Assembly: GCF_030272615.1 (NCBI RefSeq)
Contig: NC_081414.1
Span: 820,441,896-820,505,895 of the forward strand
Direction of reading: 5' to 3'
Length of the DNA stretch: 64,000 nucleotides
Source: Cryptomeria japonica
Lineage: Eukaryota > Streptophyta > Pinopsida > Cupressales > Cupressaceae
In this document: in pieces, positions 24,761 to 37,171 of the stretch
Layout: every line of letters begins with the position of its first letter
Numbering within the stretch: the first letter of the stretch is position 1
Position numbers and translations under genes: made by a program
Notes under the pieces: generated by a model
Told to the model about the DNA's origin: nothing
Database searches by the model: none
Seen by the model: only the letters and a program-made list of their open reading frames with translations

Positions 24761-24920
24761 CATCAAAAGTTTAAACATGTGGCATAAATCAACTAATCCT
24801 ATAGTTCAGTCTGGTTCCTGGTATCAGTCTCTGACTCTATCATCAAAAGTTTAAACATGTGGCATAAACCAACTAATCTTATAGTTCAGTCTGGTTCCTG
24901 GTATCAGTCTCTGACTCTAT
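24761..24920. repeat. 80-bp tandem duplication
   Basis: Positions 24761-24840 and 24841-24920 are the same 80 bp with two differences, a recent simple duplication in otherwise single-copy-looking DNA. Confidence 0.95.
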
Positions 24921-27900
24921 CATGCTAGCACGCTTTGTAAAATGTATATATTATCTTGCAAGTCATTTTTTATTTTCAACTGCAGTCAAGTTCAACTTTT
25001 AGTTATGGAGACTGAATAATTGAAATTTGCTACAATTCCCTAAAAAATAGCCTGTCCTAGTCATCTGGTAAACACACCCCCCACCCCCGTGCCTGCCATC
25101 CCCGTCCAGGAAACTGGATGCAACATAGTTATTTTATTGTTTGAATACTCTCTATCCAAATTATTTTTCTCATGGTACTTGTCCACATTATTCTCCATAT
25201 TTTTCTTGTATCATAAGCAGTGTTCTTTTCTCAATAAATAAAGTACTATATATTAATATAGAAATTGCAAAAGTTACAAAAAGCAGACAACTAAGTGACT
25301 GATACTAAATACAGCTCACAGCATAGAGTTTCACACATTAAATTTTACAAATATCCGATTAATCAGATCACACTAAGCACAGAATAAGAGCATAGGTCTG
25401 TAAAAGCCTAAGACTCGAACTCTAAATCAGACTCCAAACTTTCGATGCCAACAATTAGGCAGCTTGGTGGCTTTATAGCAGACCTCACTAATCTTTTACC
25501 TCATTGTTTTTCTAATTTTTTAATCCAACCACAGGAAAATGAAACTTGTCCTTAGTGCTATATATAAATATAGAAATTGCAAAAGTTACAAAAAGCAGAG
25601 TGACTGAAGCTAAAGAGTCCTTCCGTACATAAATTTATGTTACAGTTTATCATCCAAAAGCTATGCAAATCCATCTGAAATCAAAAAACTAAAGCTACAT
25701 AGAACTGTTGAAACTTGAAACTGAAGAAAAGACCTAAAATAAGTATGTCACTGATAAAAGACAAAAACTGAAATAGCTATTAACCCCCATATCCCGTTAG
25801 GCAAAAATGCGAGACACATGAACATCAAACCCTAGATGAAATGTGAAGAAGAGTGAGAGATGCTTCTTTTACACTTAACCCAAATAGTCCTGAGCAGTAT
25901 CATCCTGAGAATCCAGGGTGCCCTGGAGATTTTCTTTTTGTTATTGATCATAGCATCTTCCATATTTACAGTGTTTGTGGGCACACCTAAAACCGACCCA
26001 AGCAGTATAGGGGCAGCTTTGAAAAGTGCTGCATCAAAGAGTTTCCTTGTTGGCAGGAGTCTCATCCATTATTCTACATAAACAGTGTCCATGCTTGGTT
26101 TATCCTGACATTAGCACACAGATCTTAGATGTTATTACTCGAATATGTAGGCATGGTACTGGAGAACACTAGCCCCGAAACAATATCAGTAACAAATGCT
26201 GATAGACCAAATTTCACATACAATTACAGACTGTCAAGTTGTGCATCAGTATTTACACAATATCATAACTAATGAAATGCTAACGATAATTAATTTTCTT
26301 GTAATATCTAGTGGCTCTAATATAACACATACAATAATATGAGCTTCATTAAAAAGTGTTATTTATTTCAACAGAATGTCCTTGACATTAGATATGGCAT
26401 TGAAATGCTGATTTTCTCATGTCTTCTTGCCATTTCTTTGCTTAAATCACACATTGAATCACCATCCCTCTTAAATGTTTGTGCATACTGATTCTTTTTC
26501 ATCCTGTTAAACGTTTATGGGTCAATTCTTTCTCATAGGTAATTCAAACAAAGCACAAATATTTTCAAGACAACCCTTGTTCCAGGTCATAACTAAGAGT
26601 CGACTTCTTTGTCATTCTCTTCAAGTACACAGTATGGATGTCATCTTATTTACGTTCCTCTTGTCTCTATCTGCCAACCTGGAAAAGATAAATAAAATTA
26701 AACTGCACACAGAGCATATCGTACATGGCCGATTGTAGAGACTCATACTTTTCTTCTCACCAGCTGATATTCCCAACATTGCATGGAATGTCCATGTACT
26801 GTATATAGATGAAATTTAATCCAACCGCATCAAACCAGTAGAAAAACTGCTTTAGTTTAGACCAATAGTCTAATCAACCATCAAGAAAACAAATGCAGTT
26901 TTTTCTGCTCTTTCTAACTCTTTTGTAGAATCCAGGATCAACAACTGGAGCAATGTTTTATTTGGAACTTAAATAAAAATGCAATAAAACTGCAACTAAA
27001 ACCACCAAGAAAACTTTATGGAGCTTTAAGCCTGATGAAGCTGAGTCTTGTGACTTTCCTTTAAACCTGGAGGAAAGTTTAGACAGAAATTGCTTTAGCC
27101 GTCCTCCCTTTGCTGCTACTTCTGCAGTCAAAATAAATTGACAACTATGAGAATCACGAATAATGGATGGTCTTCACCTTTTTTCAAGTATAAAATTAAG
27201 TACCAAATCTGTAAACTTAATGGATGTGCTTCATCTTTTTTCAAGTATCATATTAAGCACCAAAATTTTGAACTCACAGCAAGAAGTGACAAAATTAACT
27301 TAATTAGACAGACCAAAAGACCAAATTTTGTCAGAATTTATCCACCTTTACAATCCAATTTCTATTTACACAACCCAATCATAAATCATTGATTCATTAT
27401 CCTATTTAAACAGCTCCTCTTCCTTCAAATTTCCTCTCTCTAACATTGATACATTTCAAATGATCACCAAATTTTACAATTTGCTTGCCTTCTTTAAGAT
27501 CTATTTCAATTTATACCAGATCATTAATCATCAACCTATTTATTGTTTACATAATGCTTTGCTTCAATCATCCTTTCTCTTTACATTGAAACATTTCAAA
27601 GAAGATGACAATATTGCAGAGACTAGCAAAATATTTGAGGCAGAAAGTGAAAAACTAATGTAGACCATAATCAGAACAGAACCAGGTTTTTGGAAGGATT
27701 AGCTGGCCATCACATGCATTAGGGAAGTCGGAATCAACCAATTGCAGATAACCTTCAGGAAATAGGCTTTCAAGCAACCAGAAACAAGTTATGCCCAGTC
27801 AGATCCAAACTGAACTTGGACAATTCATTAAGAAGGCCTGTGAAATGCAGTGTTCCTAATATATTCCCTAATGGACTGGAAAATCTTCTTACACGGTGAA

Positions 27901-28556
27901 AATTGAGGCAACACTAGTGCATAAAACCTAATTGAATAGGCATGTTCATCCAAAAATGGCACCAACAAGGAAAAGAATTTTCAAATCAAAATAGCAAGAT
28001 AAGGCAGATAAACAAGCTTTAAACTATCATAATCAAATCTTTAATCTATAGTGGTGAAAAGATGAAGGGGCAAAAAGCAGATAAACAAGCTGAGGACTGC
28101 CATTGTCAAATTCAAAACAGAGAATCAAGAAAAAAAGAAGAGAAAATATCACAAAATTTAGAAGATGCAAAAACATGTGCAACTTTTACTGAATCATCTT
28201 GGAAACTGCCTGAAATTGGAATTGAAATGTTTCAGAATCGGAATTGGAATCAGATGTCCTGTGGAAAGGTACTATGTTTCAGTCCTGGAATCACCTAGGT
28301 ACATCAGCTGACATATGCAAGCAATTCTAAAACAGAAAAGCAATACCTTGAGCAATTTCATTGGGTATCCTAACAATTCAACTTTTTTTGTGTGTTTTGG
28401 CCCTCATGTTGGACTTGTTAGCTTGAAAACTATAGTCATTTTTATGACATCCTTGGTCCATCAATGAGAACCGATCAGAAATATGTTCCATGGACTAGCA
28501 CAGCCCCAATTGATCAAGGACAAGGCCAATGGTTATGAAGTGTTAAGTGTTGTCTT
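24921..28556. other. Unassigned tract, no recognised gene
   Basis: No protein family is recognised. A 40-50 bp direct repeat (core ATAGAAATTGCAAAAGTTAC) occurs at about 25258 and 25569. A 77-codon minus-strand frame at 25832-26065 and short plus-strand frames at 26517-26738 and 27138-27392 have no visible domain. This is the least repeat-like part of the window, so a host pseudogene or regulatory DNA is possible. Confidence 0.4.
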
Positions 28557-29045
28557 GTCGAAACCCCAGAATCCCGAAATTCCAAGTTCCCAGGCTTTTT
28601 GAAACCTAGAACCCCGGAATCCCAAAATTCCAAGTTCCCAAGCCTTTTGAAGCTCGGAACCCCGAAATCCCAAAATTCCAAGTTCCCAAGCCTTTTAAAG
28701 CCCGAAGCCCCAAAATTCCGAAATTCCAAGTTCCCAAGCCTTTTAAAACCCGAAACCCCAGAATCTCGAAATTCCAAGTTACCAAGCCTTTTGAAATCCA
28801 GAACCTCGAAATCTCGAAATTCCAAGTTCCCAAGCCTTTTGAACCTCGGAATCCCGAAATTCCAAGTTCCCAAGCCTTTTGAATCCCAGAATCCCAAAAT
28901 TCCAAGTTCCCAAGCCTTTTCAAACCCGGAACCCCGAAATTCCAGAATTCAAGTTCCCAAGCCTTTTGAAACCCGAAACCCCAGAATCCCGAAATTCTAA
29001 GTTCCTAAGCCTTTTGAAACCTGGAATCCTGAAATTCCCAAGTTC
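28557..29045. repeat. 48-bp minisatellite (about 10-11 copies)
   Basis: The core AAATTCCAAGTTCCCAAGCC recurs at 28583, 28632, 28680, 28728, 28776, 28824, 28864, 28904, 28951, 28999 and 29040. Most units are 48 bp and three are about 40 bp. Each unit contains a small inverted repeat (GGAAT...ATTCC). Because 48 is a multiple of 3, several long frames run through it on both strands, but these are shadows of the repeat. Confidence 0.93.
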
Positions 29046-29545
29046 TTGACTCCTCTCCCCTTATGACAAGCTCGGATGTCTGACCTCTAGTGACATCTAC
29101 ACTTCCAAATGGCGTGATCAACACTCAAGGCTCTTAATGCTCCACCAACCCTTGCGACTTGTCTACGTTCATTCATGGAGCTACAGGGGCGCATTTAATG
29201 TTTTTTGCCAAATTGCCATCAAGTGTAGTTTAGGGCCATACTCATTTATGGTTACTTGATGGCCTTCATGTCAGGCCTACATGCTCTGACTTTGGAATGT
29301 TAGACAATCCGCCTTTAGAAGTACTTTTCTTCTTGAGATTGCCTTGTCAAGGTATGGCAAGGTTGCTTGCATGCACACCATGTCAGGTTTGTGCACCTCC
29401 TTGCCTTCCCTGACTAACATTCCTCTATGCAAACTAAGGTCAAGGGTTCCCCTCCTTGACCATTGGTCTCTCCTCTGCGACCAGTTTGCTATATATAGGT
29501 TGTTAAGCCTCATTGCAAAGGGTTCTCTCCCTGCTAGCTTGAGCT
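29046..29545 (+). mobile_element. LTR-like end K with TATA box
   Basis: Between the minisatellite and the broken end of the element D gag. It has a TATA box (GCTATATATAGG, 29489-29500) followed by about 45 bp before the junction with gag, like the promoter and R region of a plus-strand LTR. Its right edge coincides with the point where the D gag frame loses homology. The left end was not found; the minisatellite may belong to the same LTR. Confidence 0.4.
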
Positions 29546-31897
29546 ACTCTTTGCATCTTTAATTTCTGACACCTTTAGCAACTCATAGAGTGGTAGACTT
29601 ACCTTGACTTTCTTGAGTTCATCCAATACCAAGGCGGCCAATCTTTTCATTTCATTACCCGCGGGAGGTGAAATATTCCTTTGTCTGTATTCTTGCGCGT
29701 TCTGCGGGTACTCTGGAACGTTGCTGGCTTGGGGGTCTGGCGGAGTTGAGAAATTGTTTGGAGGGATCGACGTTGTTAAAGGTTCAGGATTCCTCTGATT
29801 CCTGTGATAAACTCTTTGGTTCACTCCTCCTGATGATTGATGAAACACTTCCTTTATTCCTTCTACTAGGACACTGTCGTTCAATGGTGGGAAGTAGTAT
29901 TCTGAATCCTCAACAGGTCCATTTGCAGATGCTGGCGGAAACTGGGATCCTGGTGGTACCATCGGTCCATTGGCCGACTCTGGAGGAAATTTCCCATTTT
30001 GCACTTGACTAATTTCTTCTTGTGAATATCTGCAGGTTTCAACGATCATGGCTTGACCATATTGCGTGGTTGGAACAATTTCGTACCCTGTGGTGGGAGG
30101 ATTTTCAGGTGGATTAGAGGTACGCATCTCTTGTTGGAAAATGTCGGCTGCAATCTTGAATTCAGGACACTGTAACTCGGAATGTTGGTTCGTGTTGTGG
30201 AGTCTGCACCAACTGGACAAGGCTGCTTCGGCTAAACACACTTTGCTTGAAGAGGGGTTCTCTTGACTTTGCGAATTTGGTGGGTTGTCTAAGGGTGTCA
30301 CCACATTTCCATTGTTCGGAGCTGTATTCCAAGGTCTCCTCTGGAAGCCTTGGTTGTTATTTCCTTGGTAATTGTTTCTAAATCCTTGATTATTATTTCC
30401 CTGGAAATTTTGGTTGTGATTAATCCTTTGCATGCTTTGGAGCTGATTATTCTGGTTCCTCAGGTGGGTTACCTCGGTCGATAGCCTCTTGACTTGTTCA
30501 ATCAATTCTTTCATTTCGTCCTTTTCTTCTTGTGTCCTTGACGAGCTTGTGGCATTTTGCAGGTACACAGGTTGTGCGGGTGGAGCTTGAGAAATTGGGG
30601 CTCCAGGGTGAAGGACCAACTGATTTGCCGGTTGTACGCTCGGATAAGTTGCCTGCGGAATTGGATTCATGACTGGAGTTTGGTTGGCCAAGGCCGTACC
30701 AACCGCCTGCATCTGGTTCGGTGCTGCGACAGGTCCCATGTGAAGAAGTGGCCCGGTGATATTTTGTCCCATGTGCTTACTTACTTCAATAGCCTTTGCA
30801 TAGGCCGCATTTAGATCATTCGGAGTCGGATGCGTCCTTACGAACATAGCTGTGAGATGATCTAAGGCTCCATAGTAAATTTCTCTTGGATCTGCAATGA
30901 GATAAGGGGGACGTAACATTGTGTATGCGCGGTGAAATCTGTTGTTGAAGGAAGTAATAGGTTCATGTTCTCTCCTTCGAACTTCAACAAATTGTCTGTA
31001 TAACTCAGCTGGTGTAGTTGGGATACCAAATTTAGCAATGAATGCATCTTTCATCGCGTCCCAAGTCCTGATGGACCCTGTAGGCAAATGAATAAACCAA
31101 AAGTATGCCTCTTCTCCCAATGAGTAAGGAAAAAGCCTACATGCCACATCTCCATATTCAATTTGTCTGTTACGAAGAAGGTCCTCGAACATCTTGATGT
31201 GATCTTCTGCCGTGCGATGGAAATCACTGACATTGAATTTGGAACAAAAGTGCTCTGGATTCTTCGGCATATCATGATAAATCGCGAATTCCAACGGTGA
31301 TGGATTGTTGACTAGCCAAGTCGCACCATTGAGTATATGAGGAGGAGGAGGTGGAGGTGGAGCACGTTGAGCCATCGTACCTTTTGAAGCTGAACTTGAT
31401 GAACTAGCTTGGCCTTTTGTTTGTGAAATTGCCTGGATATTGGATTGGATCGCCGCTTGTACTTGCTCTTGAAGAACTTGTGATGACTCAGGAGATCCTT
31501 CCAATCTTAGTTCGAATTCTTTGGGAGTGTCTTCTCTTTTAACTCGCTTTGCTTTGGAAGTAAACTGAAGTTCACTTAGATCCTTGATGCCTGGTGTGGA
31601 CCTCAACAACCTTTGATGTTTCTCGGGCGAGAATGAACCAATGCGATCCAGCGTGAAGTCTTGCAAGGATTATTGTAGGTTCCTTTGATTGCGAAGATTT
31701 CTAGCTATGACCCTTTGATGTTCTTCGGCTCTATCTTCCTCTTGCTCTAAGATGATCCTGACTCTGTTATATTCGACTTGACTTCTCCTTACGTTCCAAG
31801 CTACTTGATTCAATTCGGAAATGATGTCCTCTTGGGTATTGCCTACTTGCAAATTGGGTTGCACTACTTGATTCAATCCTTCATTTGGCAACACCAT
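29534..31897 (-). pseudogene. Element D Gag (long, nearly intact)
   Basis: The best start is ATG 31897, about 95 bp after the LTR end. The frame runs 788 codons with a single in-frame TAA at 31670-31672; the downstream 710 codons are uninterrupted. Features in order: helical N-terminus, poly-Pro run (PPPPPPPP) near residue 180, Retrotrans_gag capsid domain about residues 200-370 (EHFCSKFNVSDFHRTAEDH, GEEAYFWFIHLPTGSIRTWD, FNNRFHRAYTMLRPP), a coiled coil (LIEQVKRLSTEVTHLRNQNN), Asn/Gln-Gly repeats, and a CHHC knuckle CRLHNTNQHSELQC. The C-terminus is cut at the K junction where protease should start. The product would form the particle shell and bind RNA. Confidence 0.88.
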
Positions 31898-31972
31898 TGT
31901 ACTTCATGATCATGCTTGCAATGTATTTCTCTTTTCAAAATCTTCGGACTTCGAACTTTCGGAAACTAAGAG

Positions 31973-31989
31973 CCCTCCTTCTAGCGCCA
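31973..31989 (-). other. Element D primer-binding site
   Basis: A few bases past the LTR end the minus strand reads TGGCGCTAGAAGGAGGG. It begins TGG as expected for a PBS. The tRNA is not identified. Confidence 0.65.
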
Positions 31990-32867
31990 ATTCTGTTGAC
32001 GTGTATTTTGTACACAATCATACACAGAATAAAATACCAATAGGCATCTTATCCTCTCTTGAGAAAATAGTCTCTAACTGCTGAAGATTCGCGTAATGGA
32101 TCAGTTAGGCAGACTCCAAGGTTCTTTTAGTAGGGTCTCTACGTGTGGACAAGCTTTTTTAGTGGTATGATGTGATTTGCTGTTTCCTCCAAGGGGTCTT
32201 ACGCATTCTAAAGCTCGAAGATTTTACTAAACTAAAAGGAACTTTCAAAAAAAAGCAAAAGATAGGGTTTAAAGAGGTCTAATCTAGCCTAACCCTATGA
32301 ATGACTTAGTATGGACGAGATTTGGCAAGACTCAACCAACTTCAATTTTGCCATAAGATAACAACTCAATTGAAATTAGTGCGATCTTCTAAGGTAATAT
32401 AATGGTATTCAATGCATCAAAAGATCAAGGACACTACTACGAAGGTACATATCCAAGACACAATGATAATTGAAGATTAAGGACTCAAAGTGTTCTCCAG
32501 TCGACCACACAAGGCGTTCCTACAATCAGCAAGAAGCTAGTGGTTTGGATTACGAATCCTACCAAATATCAAATCTCACACTTAGTCTTTCAAATTAACA
32601 AACTACTTCGATTGAGCACGATTCAAGTGTATCAAACAACCATGAAGATAACTCAAGAAATTTGCAACAAAACACCATAACTTCAATATTTTATTGATTT
32701 CCAAATCATCATGTACAACAATTGCTTGAATTTCTCTCTTCAAGACTCAATCTTGCTACAAAATAAAATTGCTTCTAACTCTAATCTCTCTTACATCAAC
32801 TATTGACTCATACTCTATTGACTCTCTATTACTCTATTAACTATTATCAAATGAAATGAAAAATGGG

Positions 32868-32880
32868 GGTATAAATAGCA
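32868..32880 (-). promoter_or_regulatory. Element D genomic-RNA promoter (TATA)
   Basis: The minus strand reads GCTATTTATACCCCC about 880 bp before the LTR end. It aligns with TATATAAG at 57997 in F and 63814 in J, downstream of the shared AACAAACCCTAATTAGGG block. Confidence 0.65.
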
Positions 32881-33061
32881 TCCCCAGTTACAATGAAAGG
32901 TCCAGATTGAAAGTAAATCAACGGACAAGATCATGACACCTAAACCCTAATTAGGGTTTGTTACAAATGACTTCCTTTTTACTGAACAATATTAAATACA
33001 TAGCCAAATATTAAATTTGGCACAAAAACCTAGGAGGTATCAACCAATGAGAAATAAGATG

Positions 33062-36000
33062 TCATGTCATCTGTAACAACCTTTCATCTAGAATCCTATT
33101 CCCTTTCCAATTCTCTTTCTTAGCATATGCAATGAATTTTGTCACGATTCCTTCGATTTCTGTGATTGGAATCTCGGGAAGATTCTTGATACTCTCTTCT
33201 AAGTGGATGATCTGATCGAATGCATCTAGAAGAGCCGCGTCCCAAGTAGGTTCAAGTTCCTTCGTTCTATCAATCAGGAGCATGGTGGCATACATCTGAT
33301 CATACTGTTCATCTGTAACATCTGCGTCTTTGCGAAAGATGATCTTGATTCTATCCTCAAATTCTTGCATATCCACATCTGTCTCGACCTCGATCCTTCT
33401 GTCAAGAATGGTACGAAGTACCTCAAATACTCTGTCCTGGATCGGATTGATCACCTCCTCAACTTGACCACATCTAACACTGATGTCCTCGAAGAGAACA
33501 CTCTTTATATGGAGTAAGGTTGACCACTGAAATAAACTGTGAGAATCACCTTCCAAGATCCTCTCCTGCGCTAAAATTCTTCTGGATGTATGTCTTATTA
33601 CTTTCAAGACAGGGATGATAACGTCCTTGGTATGGGCAAATGCAGCTACTGTTACCATCAATCTGTGGATTATCTCAAGAACTTGGATAGCCTGATGAAT
33701 AATCTTCGTCATCCTTGTAACAAACTCTATGGCCACTGTATGAGATCTATCCATCCAACTACATGTACGCTGGACCAGGTTCCTGAATCTTTCTGCTTCA
33801 TTGATCGATTGAAGGGGCAATGCCTGCACTGGTGATCTAACTGGATCCTAACGTCCCAAAGGTTCATTGATGTGACTGAAATATGTCCTCCATGCACCGA
33901 CCTCTCTCTCAAGCTTTCTATTCTTTTCCACTTCTTCTCTAAGCTTGTCCTTCAATGCCTCAAATGTATCGGTGGCATCATCTAAAGTCTGCTCTGCTGT
34001 GGATGGTCCTAACTCAAAAGTCTGTATATCATATTCCTCTGCTAGGATCTCACCCTCATATTTGTCTGCTGCCGGTGTAGCTATCTGCAGTTTTCTGGAT
34101 CCGATCTCATCTCGAATCATCTTGGACATCCTTGTAGCCTTCTTCTTCTCTATTACTTCATGTGAGCGTCCAACAAGGCTCTCTAAATCAATTGCATTGT
34201 CCTCGTCCTCTACTACGATCACCTTAATCAATCTTTCCTTCAACCAATCTGGGATATTCGATCTTGTCTCTTGAACTTGAATCTCTTTATGCACTATTTC
34301 TTCTTGTCTGGGAGGAGATGTCATTTCATTGTCTTCTTCTAACTCATAGACTTGGAGAGATCCATCTGACGAAACATGCTGTGCCTGTCCTTCCTCCTGT
34401 CTGTCATTCTGTACCATCGACTCCATGGACTCTTCCACTCGAATTGTTCTATCCTCTGGTCTGGAAGAAGTACCTGGTGTTTGATCTTTGTTGGCACCTT
34501 GCTTTTTCTTGGAAGGCTCTTTCTTTTCTGATCTTTCCTTTCTCTTCGAACCTCTCGGATGGAGATTGCCCTCACTGGCACATCGAAGGTTACCTTCACC
34601 TGAATTCCTAGGATTAGGATTGCCTTCACTCACCCTTGCTCCACCTTCGGCTGGTTTCTCTTCCAAAGTAAAAGACATAGCTATGCCTTGTTCTCTCAAC
34701 TTCTGATGCTGAACGTCTACCCATCTGCGAGTACAAGACAAGACTGGTGCCATCAAATCATCTAAATCCACGACCTCGGGCTCATTCCAATCCAACCTTA
34801 TTGTTTTGCTTTCTCTATCATAGGAAGACTGGATGTGCCTGCCATTGTCCTGAGCTTGGTCGGCCACTCTGTAAATCCTGCATTTCCTGATGAAATCCAA
34901 AGGCAATCTAGAATGTATCTTTCGTTTCACTTCAAGATCATCTAGGAGGTTCATCATAAAATCTTCAATTTGGTGCTCATGTTTAAATCTTCTACCGACC
35001 GTCTCCTCTAAATGTCAATGTGGATCAAAACTATTTCTCCAAGCAAAAGATGAAAAAGAATACAAGGCTAACTCCTTCTCTGCGTCATCCATGGCTAAGA
35101 CATTAGGACATACCTCAACTGAATTACCCAAAATAATAGGTACCTGAACTCCATTCTGATGTCTGTGTCTGAATGCCTTCACATATGCTGCCAACTGCCT
35201 TGTTACCTCAAGTAACACAATTCTGTCTGTCGGATACCTCGGCAACATGTATGGAGGTAAAGGACATCCATGCACTCTAATGTAAGTGAACTTGGAAAAC
35301 TGAATGAACCAAGCACCGTACCTCTTGATGAATTCCTGGGCATCCTGAGATAATCTATTGTGAATCCCACCTTGCAACGTCCTTGTGATGTTCATCGTGA
35401 AAGTATCATTAACTAACTTGTAGTTTTTCCCTGGCGGATGATGCAAGTAGGCATAGGATTCACAAGCTCTGACCTCGCCGGGTCCTCTTCCAATCACTCC
35501 TCTGTGAGGTAGTCCTGCGTACTCAACACTCCTGATCAAAGCATAGATGACGTATGAACTCATGTGGAAGGACTTAGTAGCCCTGAGTCTCCTCAACTGT
35601 ACGTCTAAGCAATGACTAATTATCCTAGCCCAATGTATCGTACCCTTTCCTTGAACAATCACCTGGATGAAATAAAACATCCACTTCTCAAAATAGAAGG
35701 CATGAGGTGCTCCTGTAACTCGGTTGAGCATAGTAATCAAATCTCTGTATTCCTCCTGGAAATCAATCCGGTGCGGTGTGTTCGGTACCTTGCTTAGACG
35801 GGGACGACTCTTGAGTAGCCAGTTCTTGTTGATTATGCTTAGGCAAGCATCTGGATCATCATCGTACACTGATCTGGCTCCTTCAATGCTCTTATATATC
35901 ATGTCCCTGTGCTCTGGAAGATGGAAAGCTTCACTTATAGCTTCCTCTGAAAGGTACGCCAAAGTGTTTCCCTCATTGGACACAATTGTCCTGGACTGTG

Positions 36001-36283
36001 GATTGTAGTGACGGGCACACTCGATCATCAACTCGTGGCATTGAATAGCTGGAGAAAAACCGGCCGCCTTGATGATGCCACTCTCTATTATTCTCCGGGC
36101 GATAGGTGATGGCTTGCCAATGTAAGGGACCTCTCGAAACTTCTTCGTGCTAAAGTTCCCCAAGTTTGTATCTCCAATGTTGCTCCACTTCGACACGATC
36201 TTGGTCTCCACTTCTTCGGTCTTCTGATCTTCTTTCATGAGAGCTGAGCGACTGGTGGATGCTCCCGCCTTCGGGGTCGCCAT
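33062..36283 (-). pseudogene. LTR-embedded ORF of about 1,073 codons, function unknown
   Basis: From ATG 36283 one frame runs 1,074 codons to a stop at 33062, interrupted only by TGA (35015-35017, codon 423) and TAG (33848-33850, codon 812). Codons about 60-420 look globular (NEGNTLAYLSEEAISEAFHL, WARIISHCLDVQLRRL, YAGLPHRGVIGRGPGE). Codons 440-780 are charged and low-complexity with a basic nuclear-signal-like run (SKRKERSEKKEPSKKKQG, about 580). A coiled coil lies near 780-800 and a helical tail at 819-1073. It is not gag, protease, RT or integrase. The first block is faintly like plant transposon-associated domains with an EAISEAFHLP-type motif, which I cannot confirm. It lies inside the LTR with its own TATA and leader intron. 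Confidence 0.75.
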
Positions 36284-36285
36284 AC

Positions 36286-36488
36286 CTACACAACATTTCA
36301 TTATAAGAACTAGATTTTGCAATAAATGACATAGATTAGAGAGATAAAGTTTTTAGGAAACATCATGATAAGTCTCTAGAGTTATCATTTCCTAAAAAAC
36401 AACGATGATTGAGCTAAGAGATTCAAAATTTCAAAATTTAAAATATGACGATCAATAAATAAAACAATAAAAAATCAAATCGCCATAC
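36286..36488 (-). other. Predicted leader intron upstream of the LTR gene
   Basis: The donor AG|GTATGG at 36488 and acceptor TTGTGTAG at 36286 bound 203 bp of AT-rich sequence ending 2 bases before the ATG. F has the same signals (57243-57450, 208 bp). Conservation of both sites in two diverged LTRs supports splicing. Exon and intron both begin GTATGGCGA, so a duplication origin is possible. Confidence 0.6.
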
Positions 36489-36851
36489 CTCAATAGAGAG
36501 CTAACTCTAGAATGCAAAAAAGACAAAATATCGCCTAGGCAAAATTGAGGACGAATGATCGTCAACGTTATCTCCTCAAGAAATCAACTTCGCCACCTTT
36601 GTCTTGAACGTGATCTCCAATTGCACCTTTGACGTAGTCTTCAACCCTTGGCAAATTCGCTCAAATGAAGGTCTTGCAATATCGCACCACCTTGGATGTA
36701 CTAGCGCCCCCTTGGATAATAGTTCGCACCTTTGGATTTGAATAGAAATTCGCACTCCACACTTGAAATATGCCTCGCACTTCCTTCTTTCTCCTCAAGA
36801 TCGCATGTAGAAGGCTAAAAATGATTATGTGAAAGTGATTATTTTCACCCT

Positions 36852-36862
36852 CCATATATAGC
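36852..36862 (-). promoter_or_regulatory. Promoter of the LTR-embedded gene (TATA)
   Basis: The minus strand reads GCGCTATATATGGAGGGTG, matching GCGCTATAAAGGGAGGGTG at 56899 in F. It lies about 370 bp before the intron donor and downstream of the palindrome array. Confidence 0.65.
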
Positions 36863-37171
36863 GCTTGCATTGCATTCATCCCTCAAGGCCGACTTGGAAA
36901 AATAAAACCATTTTTAAATGATTTTCAATAAAATAACAAAGCCGACTTCCAGTTATAGCGCTCCATTCGATTTTAATAATTAATTAAATGCCTTTCGTTT
37001 TTAAATTATCAATTTCGATTTTTAAATAAAGGCAAAATAATTAATAAATGATCAACGCCATATTAAATGCTAATTTAAATAGGATTTTCAATTTTATCGA
37101 ACTTAGCATTTAAGGAAAATTTAAAATGTTTATTTGGCGCCAAAATCATGAAAATGAAAGGGACGTACCTC

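Noticed and set aside
28514-29000. Three overlapping ORFs of 105-133 codons on both strands
   Set aside because: They are open only because the minisatellite unit is 48 bp; repeat-encoded sequence in several frames at once is not a gene signal.
31664-31666. Start of the D Gag at 31666
   Set aside because: This is a TTG codon directly after the TAA. The ATG at 31897 in the same frame gives a better start just after the PBS.
33590-35147. Plus-strand ORFs at 33590, 33945, 34264, 34488 and 34890
   Set aside because: They lie opposite the long minus-strand LTR frame, lack family features, and are antisense shadows.
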